From Acanthaster planci (taxonomy: Eukaryota; Echinodermata; Asteroidea; Valvatida; Acanthasteridae): DNA of 51,500 nt. Made by a program: the position numbers and the translations under genes. The notes under the pieces are model-generated. The model searched no databases and was not told where the DNA came from. It saw nothing but the letters and a program-made list of their open reading frames with translations. The first letter of the stretch is position 1, and each line of letters begins with the position of its first letter. The stretch covers positions 2,929,925 through 2,981,424 of the forward strand of contig NW_019091366.1 in assembly GCF_001949145.1 (NCBI RefSeq), read 5' to 3'. Shown in pieces: positions 1-14,400 of this stretch.

Positions 1-2426
1 GGATTTACGTGTACATGTAGTTGTCTCCTGCCATGTTGAATGGCTGATTTCCTGAAACCATGTCAACATAAAAGCCATTTAAAGTAATTTTTCTTGTGCA
101 ATTCAACAATGTCAACAAATAATTTTTATGAGAAGCAAACATGTGAAGGTATTGCTAATTTATCACTGTTAATCACAATTTTATTAGTAATCAAATCACA
201 CAACTACTGTTAATCCTTCGACAACGAAGATGTTCAAAATTAAAATCTTTAGAAAAAGCCTTTGTTTATTGAAACATGTGAAATATAATAGAACGCAAAT
301 AACAGAGACATAGAACTTTACACAACAAACAGTTCCATGTTGATTGAAGGTGTGCCAAGGTCTTCCCCATGTCATCTGTCAGGGAATTTGAGGGTTTGTG
401 TTCTGATCGCCAACAAGAGATTGGCTGCAGAGTAGCGTCTGACAGAATGCAGTGCAAAACAAGTTACGATAATGGCACGTTCAGACAAGGTCGTCAGGTC
501 GGTAGTGTAGTTGATGCCATCTGATGTACAGGAAACATAAAGCCTAATGGAACTAAACAATATCCTTAAGAATAATAGATGAACGTGATGATTAGATGAT
601 GGATACTATGCGTGGTGGGTATCGCTTGGTAATTTGACTTTAAGTCTGTTTGGATTATTACAGAAACATAATAATGTGTTATTTGAAAATTCTTTACAGG
701 TTTACACCTGAGTGTTATTGCGCTACTCAGAATCTTGGCAGTAATATCAACTAAAATAGCTCTTGCCACCAGATTTCTTTCTAATACAAGACATCCCGTA
801 CACTAATAGCTTGCTGTTCTGTGTTGTGGAAAGATGTTGGTGGCCAGGTAGATCCAGTCCTTTCATCACTGCTTTTTCCTATCCTAAACAAAAGATGATA
901 CGAGCGGCAATATTTAGGAGCTCTTTGGATCTCCAGCGAGCACTTGACTGATTCCCCAGTGCCGCCCAGGGTTTCCACATCAGACACCATGCCGCTTCCT
1001 CATGGTGAACCATCAATGAACGCTTTGAAATTTGATGAGGATTTAAGACAGACCCTTCAAGCGCTGTTGTGTTGCTGAACCATACGGCCCATGATTTGTA
1101 GGCCTGCTCCCTGATCCTCAAGGGATGTTAACAAAAATCATTAGCTTATGTTGGATATCCCCCGGTAAAATAAATGGAGGGGACTCTGGTTCATACATGG
1201 TTTACACGAAAAAGCTCTTTGTGGTTCCATTTGTGTAAAAAACCCCTCAAGCTTGGATCTTTGAAGCCCCTTGGCCAAGCCTTACCCTGCACAGTTGGAG
1301 TATGGTCATGTTTGTACATGTAGATCTAACAATATGCCCAGTAGATTTTGATTAAAGTATTTAAAAAAAGAGCGAGCTGTGCTGGGAACAGTTATGGTTA
1401 AAACAGCTGTTGCTGCAGAAATTTGGAGCTGAGCTCAGTTTCAGTTTATCACAAAACAACCTGTTGTCTTAAATTGTGTAGTGCCACGTTGCACTCAAGT
1501 GCACCTGTTAATTTGCCTGGACTAATTTATGATAAGCATATGATGATCTACGAATTTTCATCTACAAATTTTATTTCCCTTCTGTGTGTGTGTGTTTGTG
1601 TGTGCTGGTATGGAAGTACATGTACTTACATAGTATTGGAAAGTTCAGTGGTCTGCTTGCTCAAATTTGGCAAGCTCACCAACATTTAACTGCAGAGTAT
1701 ATGTATGTGCAAAGGTACCAGCAACTTTGAATAATTTAAACAGAAGTGTCCGGAATGAGCCATTTCTATAAATCATTCATAGATTTGAATACATGGTATT
1801 ACCCTGGCATAAAACATTCATTATAATAAACTTACAGTAAGATCTATTTAAGCAATAATGAACATACATGTACATGCACAGTAAATTTATATACTGCATG
1901 CATGTGTGTTCATTGTATATATTTCTTGCTGTTCGGTTGAAAAATAATGTTGTAAAAATGCAAATTGTTCTGGACTTGTATAAATGTTGTTAAATATAAC
2001 CTTAAATGATTAACTCCAGTTGTCTTTCACAAGCAGCCGACTTACATAATTTTTAAACAATGCAGCACAGAATAGATTCTTTGTTTTTTTGTTGAGGGGG
2101 TCTTAGAATCCTGTAAAGATTGCCACTGTTGAGTCTATGTACATGTACATCACCTGTTGGAGATGTACTGAACAGCAATTTAAAACTTAAACAACGTGGG
2201 CGTATTCTAGAAATTCAGTCTCAGTTTGTTGGGAATGGTTCACGTGTTTTTCTCAGCCCCAGGAACCCTCTTAAGTTGATTGCTGAAGATATCAGAATAT
2301 GTTAAAGTACTGTACATACATGTACGTGTATTAAAAAGCTGAACCTTAATATAGATTTCAGTTGTTTGCATTCTTCATGCATTTTGATTTTAATGTGTCC
2401 TTTTATTTGTGTGGTTTTTTTTCCAG
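1..2426 (+). other. Intron of TIA1-like gene (5' part cut by window edge)
   Basis: No exon could be recognised here. In particular I found none of the RRM1 words (VGNL, the aromatic RNP1) that should precede the first visible exon, so the start of the gene lies upstream. Visible content is AT-rich DNA, a GT-rich microsatellite at 1583-1604, and an imperfect hairpin at 1857-1914 whose arms carry AATGAACA and TGTTCATT around ACATG words. Confidence 0.6.
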
Positions 2427-2478
2427 GATATCAAAGTAAACTGGGCTACTACACCAAGTGCAAAAAAAGATACCAGTG
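2427..2478 (+). CDS. TIA1: TIA1 exon: end of RRM1 and linker
   Basis: It encodes [17 protein letters not shown], matching the vertebrate segment [18 protein letters not shown] that ends RRM1. The acceptor is a T-rich tract plus CCAG and the donor is GTAAGT. The 52-nt exon ends in phase 1. This is the first exon of the gene I can see. Confidence 0.93.
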
Positions 2479-5400
2479 GTAAGTATGTGGTGCCTTGACT
2501 GGGGATTTGTCAAATAAGAGGCAATGTTTGGGCTAAATTCATATTTTTGCAAACACCTTAATGTGCTGGTTGCTCAGAATCAAAGTAAAAGAAAATAGTG
2601 AAATAATCGTCACTTTGTAACAATTGGGGCTTACGGCTTAAACCTATATGTTACATGTTACGCAGAGTTGCACGATTAATGGTATATTTCTTGCTGCATT
2701 TCTTCTGGTTGTCAATTTTATTTGTTTTGGTCATGAGGCAGGATGTTTCTTTCATTTCTTTCCTTTAGTTTTTACTTGCTTCTGACTACACTTTTCTTCT
2801 TGCACATTACTGTACATGTACTTGAAGTTACATGTATTTGAAGTTATCTCCATATAAACTTACCCAACGAACCCACTTTCATACAAGCCTGCCTGTTGTA
2901 CAGATGCATGTGTTTTAAATACCATAACAAGTTGCTGGTAGTTTGGTGTAGTGGAAACCATTATTTGTTTCAGAATGTAAACTCATACTGCAACTGGAGA
3001 GGGATGGGTACGATATTATTAGACTTAGTGTTACAGTGACATCTGTCGCTAAATTCAGCTTTGCGTCAGCATTCAGGAACTACATGTATATGCCTGCCAG
3101 TATTTTTGATGAATATGAAAACTCAGCTGCTTGATTTCTTACTGCTGGTTGAGTCTTGTCTTAACATTGTTGTCACTGTTAGAAGAAGTAGTGAGTAATA
3201 CAATGAGACATGCTACCATGGACCACAATTCTGGGTCAAGTACTAAGACATTGTAAATGGTGTAGGTAGGTCCAACATGTACATGTAGGATGTGATGAAG
3301 TACGTATTTTCCACACATTACTACTCAGTATCACACATGCTCACATTGCAAAGAACCACAAAGTACAAATCTCATTATTGCTTGACTGCATGAGTACATG
3401 TTCATCAGAATCAAAGTGACTGAAGCCTTTTTGAGCTGGACAGATGAAGTTACCCCCAAAGCCGCAAACAAACTGGAAAGTAGTCATTTTTAATATGTGC
3501 ATGTATATCTCTCTAGTCAGGCGAGTAAGATCATTCTCAGGATCCTTTTGGATCTTTTTCTCCGTCTTTCTATAACAATGCGTACTACTGTATGTATATC
3601 AATGAGCTCCCAGAATCCATGGAGCACGACTTCCCTGATTCTAGGTCAGCTGAAGCTTATGTTTGCCATGCATGAAAGTTAGCCCCAGAATCTAGACATC
3701 TGTATCCACTGAATATGTGTGATCTGCTGGGTTTCTCTAGCAACATTGTCTTTTCGGCAGCAAACATTTCCTGTTCATAGGGTAGGCTGTATGTGTAATG
3801 TAGAAGATTCAAGGCTGTATTTTTTCAGGTGCTACATTTGCATGCAGACATGTTTTTGGTTTCTACAGTTAGATTTTATTTTGTAAGATGTCATAATTTC
3901 TGGGTACAAAACAAATTGTCTGTTATGGATTCTGAAAGTTAAAGGAAATGAGCACTCCCATCTCTCTTGTTGGTCTGCTACATGTACCTTCTGTAGTATA
4001 GAAAGCAGGTTGAATCTCCTGTAAAAGTGTACCTTCTATATAATACCACTATTTGAAATACAGAATTGTTGAAAACTGTCAAATTACCAATCAATTTGTT
4101 GCTTAGAAAGTAGCTATTCTTGTGCATATCTAAATTCACCTGAGCTGTAGAAAGTTCTTATTTGATTGCTTGAGTTTCATTTTAATTTTGAGGTAAGTTT
4201 TAAAATGTTTGAAGCAGCCCCTTGAGATTATTTCAAATGCTTGTTAAGGAGATTTAGGAAGTATTTTTTACCTTTGATGAGTGAGTCTAGTAGGAATTTT
4301 TAATTCATGTAGTTTTTTCAGCGGCATGCTTTACACAAAGCCACATTTGTCCATCAGAGAATTATAAGAGGGAAAATGAAGTTGGAGATAAATTAAGTGT
4401 GATGTACGCCTAAATGGCAATTTTTGTGGCAACTGTACAATTTGTCATTCAGCTGCAGTACATGTATGCAGGTCATTTTGCTTGATCCCCCGTTGGCAAT
4501 AAAAACCTACGGAATTGGTTACCCATTCCTCCTCTGATTACTCTGGTACTGTAGAATTGTTGAGGCAGAGCCTTTGGAAGGCACTATCAGCGCTATATCT
4601 ACATGTACATGTACGTGCATGTACCAGCACCTACCAGTGTGTGTGTAGATCTGATACTGTATGTTCATTGTACTGTCTGATCATTGGGTGAACTGTACCA
4701 GTACACATGTACCAAGAATTCTTGGTGCTTGATGCACTGTACATGTATATTGCAATTACCAATTGCTTTAATGGTGACATATATCATTTCGTGTGCTCTA
4801 TGCCAAACTTCAAGTCTTAGGGACATAAAATACTTCCATCCTTTCCATATCTTGAAGGATTTATAGCAGACATATAACCAGTAGACTAATGATAATCTGT
4901 AGTGTGTATAAGGACAAATAAAAGCATCATTAGAGCAATGATTGACAATCCAGACGTGGATGTGACCATGGTAGATGTTATTACGGATGGTCTTAATCGC
5001 TTCTTCACGGCTGACCCTTGGACTTGAGGCTTTGGTCTACCTGGAGACGAGGAAGGGTTAATTTCTGAGTGATATATAGGTAGTTTGGATTGTCTCCTTG
5101 ACTGTGATCATATGCTTCAGAATGACAGTATTATGATTCAGGAACGAGATTGCTTTGACATGAAGGAGTGAAGTGTTAACAAGCCGTCTGTCACTCCTCT
5201 TCCTCTGCTCCTTCTCAAGGTGACCCTTCTTCCACCCTTGCTCTTTGACAGGCTGTTGACTAATGTGCAAACGTTGAAATGCTTTGGACAAAGTAGGAAA
5301 ATCGGAGAGGAAGGGTTAAAACTATCCTTATAGTTCTTAAACAACATGCGTGTAGTGTTGCTACATGTAAATGGACCATGTTGAGAAAGAATAAACTTAT

Positions 5401-8400
5401 TTCTCTAAGCAAAGTGACACTGACAGGCACTTGGAAGTATTTATCCTGGCTGTTCTGAGAACTCAACACAAGCTCAATGTCTAGACACACCACATTACAC
5501 GTGTTGTCACTACAGACCAACGTCAATACCCACAAGCCAATGTGAATTTGACTCATGTTTTCAGAAGCACCCTTGCTCTATAACTGTCTTATCTTAGATT
5601 GAAGCATCTTCCACATGTGAATGTTATTATCAGCTCAACCACTCCTCAATCACGAAGGTTTTGATTTCTCCTGTATGATCAGATTTTGACGTTGCAATCT
5701 TGCATTTGCAGTAATTTTTGACCCAAAGGGTTTCATTTTGACCTTCTTCTCTTTTTTTCCCACCCCTCCTGGGTTTGATCATAAGCAGTTATTTGTCCAT
5801 CTGAAATTATTCCAGAGGACTTCTAGTTTGGCACCTGGTGTATTAATCATGTCACAACATCAGTGTGAAGAGCTTGTCAACATCCGAGGGGCGTTGAGTT
5901 GACCGACAGAGAGGACGGTTGGGGGTTGCATAGGGGAAGTAAAGTTCCTCTTATGAATTATGCCTAGACCAAAATGGTAAATGGTACTAGACCATGTAAA
6001 CATGATATGCCACTTGTACGTGGAAGGTATACCTCTTGAGATGTCAAGGAGCATGTATTTCTCCTGCAGATGATGATGAGCTTGGTGGACTGGGGGGATG
6101 GAGTTAGGTTAGGAGTTGAGAATTGGAATACATGTGGCTCTAGGATTCAGATGCATAGCTGTACATCACATGTACACTTCTATTCATTGAAACACCCATT
6201 TATTTATTATAAATGGATTTACTTAATCATCAAAATGCTTCAGGTTTAGGAAATGTTATTATTTGTGTTGTTTCTGATGTCTCTAAGATTCTTCTTGAAA
6301 ATGTTTCGAAATTTAACTTCCTATTCATGTTTTAAAAATTCCTTTTATTTTTCTTATATTTTGCCAACAGTTCATCGTCAGATCATTTCAGGTAAAATTT
6401 CTTCACTTATTCATTAACCATTTAATAAAACAGATTGAGTCTAAAGCTTTACCCCAGGAAACTGATATACTGTATCTGAAATGTGCTGTTTGTCTGAATA
6501 CAGTTTGGTGTGGCAATTCATGATTTTTCCCTGACCTGCCATGATTAGCTCCAGACACACTGCAAGATTAATCATCTAAAAAGGATTTGAGGGTCTCTAA
6601 ATGGAAAGACCCTCATGAAATGGTACCTGGAGAAAGGGTAACATTGGTCAGAAACCTTTGAAACACTATAATATCTCTTTGACAAGTACTGTGCCCACTA
6701 AATCATATGGATGTGACTTGTGCCTCAATAGCAGGTTCAATAATTAGTGCTAACTCAGAAGTTATTTATTTATTATATAAATGAGCTTATAATCAGAAGC
6801 CTTCTGTTTAAACTGGAGGAGCCATTTTCCTTTTGAAAAATTTATTGGTGGACACTTCTGTGTTTTCTTTACATATACATGTACGTCATCATTAATTCCT
6901 GTTAATTGACTGGGGGAATCTAGCAGAAAACAGGTCGTTTCTGAAGAATTGCTTACTATTCTAAAAAGTATTTTGATGGAATCCTTGCATTTTGGAAAAA
7001 ACATTGGCCTCTTCTCAAGGTGTTTTGAAAATGACTTGAGGCCAAGTAGACATTAAAGTACATATATTCCAGCTCAGTTGGCTTAGATAATACCTCACAC
7101 ATTGACTGTACAGAGAGACTGCTGTCAAATTTCACAGTTCAACGTGGTAAAATATTGAGCATGGGGTCTGTCACAATGCAGACATTAGGAATAGGGGTTC
7201 AGGCAATTATAGAGATGCTAAAAATAGAACAAGGGCTCGCATGAGTTCCATTTCTGATGTCTAAGGGAGTTGTTGGGCAATGATATTAAAAAATGGCACA
7301 TTTCTATTTTTTGTGAGTTAACTTTGAATAGGCTCATATATACAGGCAGGTATTTTATTTTTTTTCTAAAGTGGTGAATGATTTACATGAAGAAGTATAT
7401 GTTTTTTTTATTGAAATTCGGTTTAGAGATATAATTGCATCACATAGTAAATGTTCAAATGATAAAGAGTATCCTGGGATGAGTGACATGCGATGAATGC
7501 TTGTAATGAGAAACCAATGTGCAATTAATGGCATTGATTGATTAATATTCCAGCAATTTCTAGTCAGAGAATTTCAAAGGATTATCTCTGTCAATGGTAA
7601 ATTGATGGAAGTAATGATTATAGTGTAACAGTTAATAGTAGCTCCTTCAAGGCTTATTCAAGCTTGTTATTTATAAGTTATCAACACTGCATGGTTTATT
7701 GAATTGGGAAGTCACTGCTTTAGCATGAAGAGCTGACTCCCTGGTGAGTTTGTTGCATTATTGAACAATTCCAACCATCAGGTGGTGCTCCCTTGCCTCA
7801 AGACACAACTGAGCAGGTGTTCACTTCGTGCTACTGAGAATGGTTACAAAGTCTGAATTTGACTCTCTGTGACAGGTCCTACTGACCTGCTCAACTACAA
7901 CAATTCCAGCATAGGATTGACAATGATATCACCAGAAAAGTGTCAGAGGTGTTAATTGATTGATGAAGCAGTTAACATTGATCTAAGCAGCAAGTGACTT
8001 CATTGTTATACATGTACCTAGTAACCCCCTCATAACCTCAGATCAATTACTCTACCTGTGATATTAGATGAACAAACAATCACTTGTGGAAATTGGATTT
8101 GCACTTTTCCTCTGAGCATAGAATAGTACTGTTTATGCATTCATGGAGAACAATCATGCTTATCATCTCCATTACTGCTTTTCTCTTTCCTGCTCTTTGA
8201 AGCATAGTATCTTCTTCACATATACACGACCAGGGTTACCTGTACCTGTAAAAATTATAAGACTTATCTTACCCCAAAAATTGCAGATATGTTCATCAGT
8301 TTTATAAAATTGTGAGATTTAAAAAAGAAGTTCATTTTAAATTGAGAAAGTCTCTTAATTAAATTTGACAGCCATCATTTCAAATGGTTTCATTTGTGAC

Positions 8401-11400
8401 TCGTTTGTGGTCTTTCTAGATTGCAAAAAAATGTAAAAGAAATATTAAAAATGTTTACATGTAAAATGCAAAAGTTGTTTAATTTTTTATAACGTTAGAG
8501 CAGTTGTTAGTCATATTGGAATTCCACGTTATCATTACCAGAATAATGAGAATCATTTACATGTACATCCATCAAGACTGAACTTCATCTGGAGAGAGAG
8601 AGGAGGGGGGGAGGAAAGAAGCCATGAATTGTTATGCCAGGGATGAAACTACAGTTAGCTCCTTGATGTTGAGTATTGCATGCAATACTGGTTGGTTTTC
8701 ACACCAAGGGGGCTAAAGCTGCAAAGGACTTGTGGGAATTGCTGGGGTATGCCAGTGGTGCTATTAAGATGCCATGCCACCTCCTTTAGACCTGCCTAGT
8801 CGATGAGTTTTGCGGGTCATATCTTCTTGGAGTAACACCTTCGTCTTCCTGGCAAACCTCATCAAACCAGAAGGAGAGACTGACCCTACTGACTCTTTGT
8901 CTTAAAATATTCATGATTGGCACATTACCGCTTGATAATTGCATTGAATCCTGTCTCTAATAGTCACTGAGGCCATATTTGCATCCAAGGGGACTTTCAA
9001 TCTTGTTCATTCTTTTATGGTGCTAAGGTAAATCTTTATGCCTTGATAGACAAACTGGAGTTAAGGCTGATGTTGTCATACAATTTCAACAATTGGCAGA
9101 GATTTTCTGCAAAAATTATTATTGTTCTGGTAGGCTCATTGGCCAGGAATTTTATTTTTCAATGATACTAATTTATTTGTTTGCGGTACCTGCTGCTACA
9201 TCTGATTCGAAACCAGCCAGCCGACACCAGCAAGCTTGGTGGTCGAGTGGTTCAGACTTCTGCACTAGTAAGCAGGAGGTTGTGGGTTTGAGTCCCACCC
9301 GAGTACACTTTTTCACAGGCCTGGGGGGGGCATACACTGAGCATACAGTGTTAAAACTACACGTTGGGATGTTAACCAGAGTGAGCTTATGCTGAGATTA
9401 CAGCATGAATATATGTGTGTTGGTGTAAGGGAAAACATGTTATACAGCTTATGTGTTTGCTTTACTTGTTTTGAGGGTAAGACATTTCAATTTACATGTT
9501 TTGAATTTGGGGTAAGAGCGGTGCTTTCAAGGAAAAGAGCAAATGAAAATTACATGTATGTCTGAAGCTTATGAGCTGACTTTCCATTGACAATTGGAGC
9601 CATGACCGGGAGAGATGTATTGATGGTTTCATGCTGTGAAGCTGACGTTTTAATCAGGTTGCTGATCCAATGGATGACATGTATTAACACACCAGGTCAG
9701 CAGGTTGTAAGAACTGTTCATTAATCCTCTGTCTTGTGTGTTAACACCTCTCCAGTCTTGACAGAACACCTCCAAATAATCATCAATTTATAGAATGGAG
9801 GAGTTACAGGGGTTAAGTTCAGCTTTCTAGGTGTCAGCTTATTAAAATTTGTTCTTGGTAATTACAAGATGTCATCTGTAACCTCATAGGAAATGTCATG
9901 GTTGTTAATTAAGAAACCCAACAAGGTACAAAAAAAGTTTCATAAAACACCATTCTCTCTCTCTCTGTGCTACTGTACCTCACACCTATCCATCACTCCC
10001 ACACCTACCCACTTAGCCCCGCCCCTGCCCCACCCTCTGCTTTCACTTCTAAGTATAATGTGGTGAACTCAGTATTTCTGCAAGAGGATTGGTCCTCTCT
10101 TGCTGGAATATTTAACATACGTCAGTTCCCTGCTATAATTCTCTCATTATATACGAGGCTTCCGGACTGACTTTGTACAGGGTTTCTTGATTAATTTGCA
10201 ATATATTAGATCATTCTTGCTAGCAGCAAGTACATGTACATGTATGTCTTGCTCTGATAAACATACAGCTAGACAAAATGACATCCAAGAAGACAAATTT
10301 GGCACAATGTATGATGGAGAGAGAATTGCGTCCATTATTCAAGGAAGGAAAACACCTTGAAGTGTTGTATGAAATGTGAATAAACTGAATGCTTGTCTAT
10401 TAATATATCTGTTGAGGATGTACATGTGTATATTTCCTCTTGCATTATTGGTTCAACAAACATGTGATCTCCAAAAAAATAGATATGCCAATTTGCATTA
10501 AAATGGTGTATGGCTGTAAATAGAACGGATACAACACACTTGTACGTGTACATACATTTTACATGCATGTACCTTAAACTCAGCATGCTACACATGGTCA
10601 ATAAGTGTAAAAGAAAAAATAGTTTCACAGTGGTCATTTTATGGTGCAGAATTAATTAACATTCGTTCTCTACAGAAATATTGAACTGGTGAACCAAACA
10701 CAGTTTTTCGTTTTTTTTCAGTTGAATGTTGCAGAGATGCTTTTACTTGACTAAAGGGATAATTCCATAGAGACCGGTACCCTGGACATGGACATGTGTT
10801 GTACAGACTAAAAAAGTACAATGACCACTTTCTTTTGGTCGTCCCTGTCCATCCTAAATTGCTTAATACAGTTTTCAAATCAGACAGGATGGTAGCCTGG
10901 AATGACCTATGTGAAGATCTACTCATGCATAGATTTTGTGAAATTAAGATTTGCAATCCTGTTCAAAGCAAGAACTGTCAGACAATATTTGTTATATATT
11001 CTTGGTGCTATGCTCCAATTGAATGAATTGATGGCTTCCAGAACTCTGTCTCATCACATCAAGGTTCACAGCTGTAGCTGCTGAAACAATTCGCCATAGA
11101 TACGCATCGTCAAATGTTGGAAGGACGTCAGATTTGTAGGAGATTAGAGAGTCATGGTATATCCTGCATTAATCCAGTCAGAGAGATTCAGTACTTGCCA
11201 CTGTGAATCAGAACCTCATCGATGTTTTCAGTTTGTTCAGAAATGGGGGGAAAAATCCAATTTGTGATGAGTGTTAGCTTTTTTATATTTCACTGGACTT
11301 GAATTGTACAGTGTACTGTACATGCACAAATCCTAATCATACGTAGCGTTTGTTGCTTTGGTTATTTTTGGTGGATTAAACACAGACTTACAGGCATGAT

Positions 11401-14400
11401 ACTGTTGGAAAGAAATATATAATGTAGTTCCAGTTTTGGCATCACCATAGATTTTATTTCTTGATCAGAATCAGATGAAAATGGAGTGATAAATATCAGG
11501 TTGTCTGGCTTAGTAAGGGAAACAGTTCAGCTGAGTCTAAGACTTTGCCCAGGGCTTGAGAAGGGTTCATCGATGGGTTGGTTGTCGGTAATATCAAGCA
11601 TGCTTTGCCCCTGGGCAACTCATGCTCAGTCAAGCACTGGTCATATTATGAGACTAGCCAGCCAGGTATGACGTGGCAGTGAATGCTATATTGCCATGAT
11701 ATCACATTGCATGAGATATTACCATTAGGAGATGTACATCATCATTATCATCATGTATCACCATGGTGATGTAGGGTGGAGATTGCATATCTTTGCTCCA
11801 CCTTCTCGATTCTGTTCCATTTTCCTTCCGTTTCCTTCACTTCTCATGTACATCTGCTATTCCCAGTTGCTGTTCCCATTGACCTTTTAGGCGGCAGTTT
11901 TCCAGACTGCATTTTGCAGTTCTTTGCATTATGTATAAAAGTAGATTGGTAGCATTGAAAGGTCTCCCTTTTGCGAAGTGTTGAATCTTTTATCTGCAGG
12001 TCACTGATTTTTTAAAAACAAGTTGTGGTAAATTGAAGTGTTGGGAAGAAATCAAGTGAAAAATTATTTGCTCAGTTCTGTCATATTTAAATGTTTTATC
12101 AGCTGAATAAACATGAAACAGTATTGGTTGTCTTACCTGTAGGTGTATTGATGTCCTAGATATCATGCATTCATTTCAAGAGAAATATTTATTGTTGTTT
12201 GGTGCCTAATTAATTAGTTACTAATTAATCACCTGAACTAAATGCCAGCTGAGAAAGTTCCAATGAAGCATACTTTCCAGACAGCAGCGGTACATGTAAA
12301 CCAAACTTTGGGGTGTGGTTTGTCTGCCATTTTAAACTTTTTCCAGCTCCACTTAACTTTTTTCCAGTGTCCACTGTCACTTTCGCTTCACCTTTGACCT
12401 TTGTACTTTTTTGTCTTTACTACAGGTCATCATCATATATTTGTTGGTGATTTAGACCCTTCTGTAGAGACAGCTGATCTCTATAATGCCTTTTCCGTTT
12501 ATGGAACTATTTCGTAAGTATCACAATAAGTTGTTGGCATTCATCAATTTTGTTTATCTTTTACTTTTGGTTGCAATTTCATATCATTAATTTTTTTGTT
12601 GAAGTGGAGTTATAGAACTCCATGTATTCATCTCCATCCTATTCCAATACACATCAGAAACAAAGTTAACAAACATGTACAGTGTGAGCTGTACTTAAAA
12701 AACGAGTGTCATTGAGAAGACAGAAAGATAATTATATTATTAAAATATATGCACACCAAGAATAATTTGTCCTTTAAACCAGGATCTATCGCAGTATATA
12801 TTAATTAACAATTAAACTAGTATTCTTTTTTATTCTGAATCCAATCCATATAAATTAATTTATGTATGCAAGTAATTAGTAAATCTCATACAGCTGTTAT
12901 ATTCAGTTAATCTAATGAAGCACAATCAGCCTGTAGCCTCTTTGTGGAATTTAGAACAATCTTCATATGCACGATATATTTCCTAAGGGATGGAACTCTC
13001 TTTTTGTTGGAGTCAAATGTTACAAAGTTGACTCCTTGAGTGCATAAGGGTAGTTTTAAGTTGTACATATATCTTGGACTTTGTCATACAGGATTTGGGA
13101 CTTTTTTTTAAAATATGGATACTTTGAATTTTTTTTTGGTAAAGTTTTAAAAAGTCCAATTGTAACAGAGAGAATGTCATATTTTCATTTTTCTGTTTGA
13201 TACACTTTTGGAGAAGGGGATCATTGGCACTGAAAATACGAGGAAATGCTTTTGTCCTGTTCCCATGCCAGGTAGTTAATTTATACATGCACAAATACAA
13301 CTGAAATTAATCATCATAGCACTTGTCTACCACATGGCTGATATAATTTTTGAAATTTATATCCATATCTGTATAAATACCGTTATTTCGTTGAGATATT
13401 TTTGAAGGTACATGTCACATATTCTGAAATTTTGCATAATTGCAAAATTGCAATTACATATGTAATTATTGGTTGCATCCATTCAAACTTTCTGAATTGA
13501 ATCTGTGTATTTCTTAGTCAAGTGGACCTCATAAATACATGTAACTCTAATTTGTTAAGTGTCAAGTTTGTTAGTGTCCAGAAATTATCCAGACTTATAT
13601 ATACATGCACATAATAGAGTGCATTACATTGGAATTCTTTCCATTGTGTATGATACAGCGGATGTGTTGATTCATGAAGGTAAACCTGGCCTGATAAATG
13701 GGGAAATGTCACTCAGTTGTGTTTCTCCCCATAATGTGAATAGTTGACTTTATTTTTGTCTCTGATTTTAGAAGCAGTGATGCCTTTTTATCGCCATTTA
13801 AAGGGGGGGCCACTGGAAAAAAATCTAACCATTGGTTATTTTTTGCTGTTATATGTCCTGCTTTAACAGTTTCTGTAACTTTTTAAGCTTTCTTAATCTT
13901 CTACTTGACTTAAAATTTCATGAGGCGATGTTTAATATATGCATAAATAAAAAGGATGTGGTTAAAAATATTGACATGTTGATAAGAATTTCCTATAAAT
14001 ACAATCTAATAGTATGCATGAGGCTGTGTTCAACTTTTCCAAGCCTTTGATCTTCATGCATTTAGGGAGACATTTTGAATATTTTAAAGGCTGTTGTGGT
14101 TGGGTTCAGTAATTTATCTATTGTTCTCAGATAAGATAGTATAAACTCGATCTAAAAACATCATGCTTATCAGACTCTGGCCATAACATCTGTTACAAAC
14201 CTTGCCATTCCCACTGCATTGATATCTTGTTCATCCATTTGTCTGTTTTGTATTGTCTCAAGACTTGCATTTGTTCATTTAGTTAACCCCTGTGAGTCTT
14301 GTGACATTTTATTCTTTATTATTGCTTTATTTATTATCAGAAATCATTTGGATTTATTTCTGATCATATTTATGCTATCCCATTTTAGGCTGAAAAATTA

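Noticed and set aside
9236-9300. Functional tRNA gene (Leu/Ser type)
   Set aside because: A and B boxes are present but the acceptor and anticodon stems do not pair properly, and a diverged copy exists elsewhere; a SINE explains it better.
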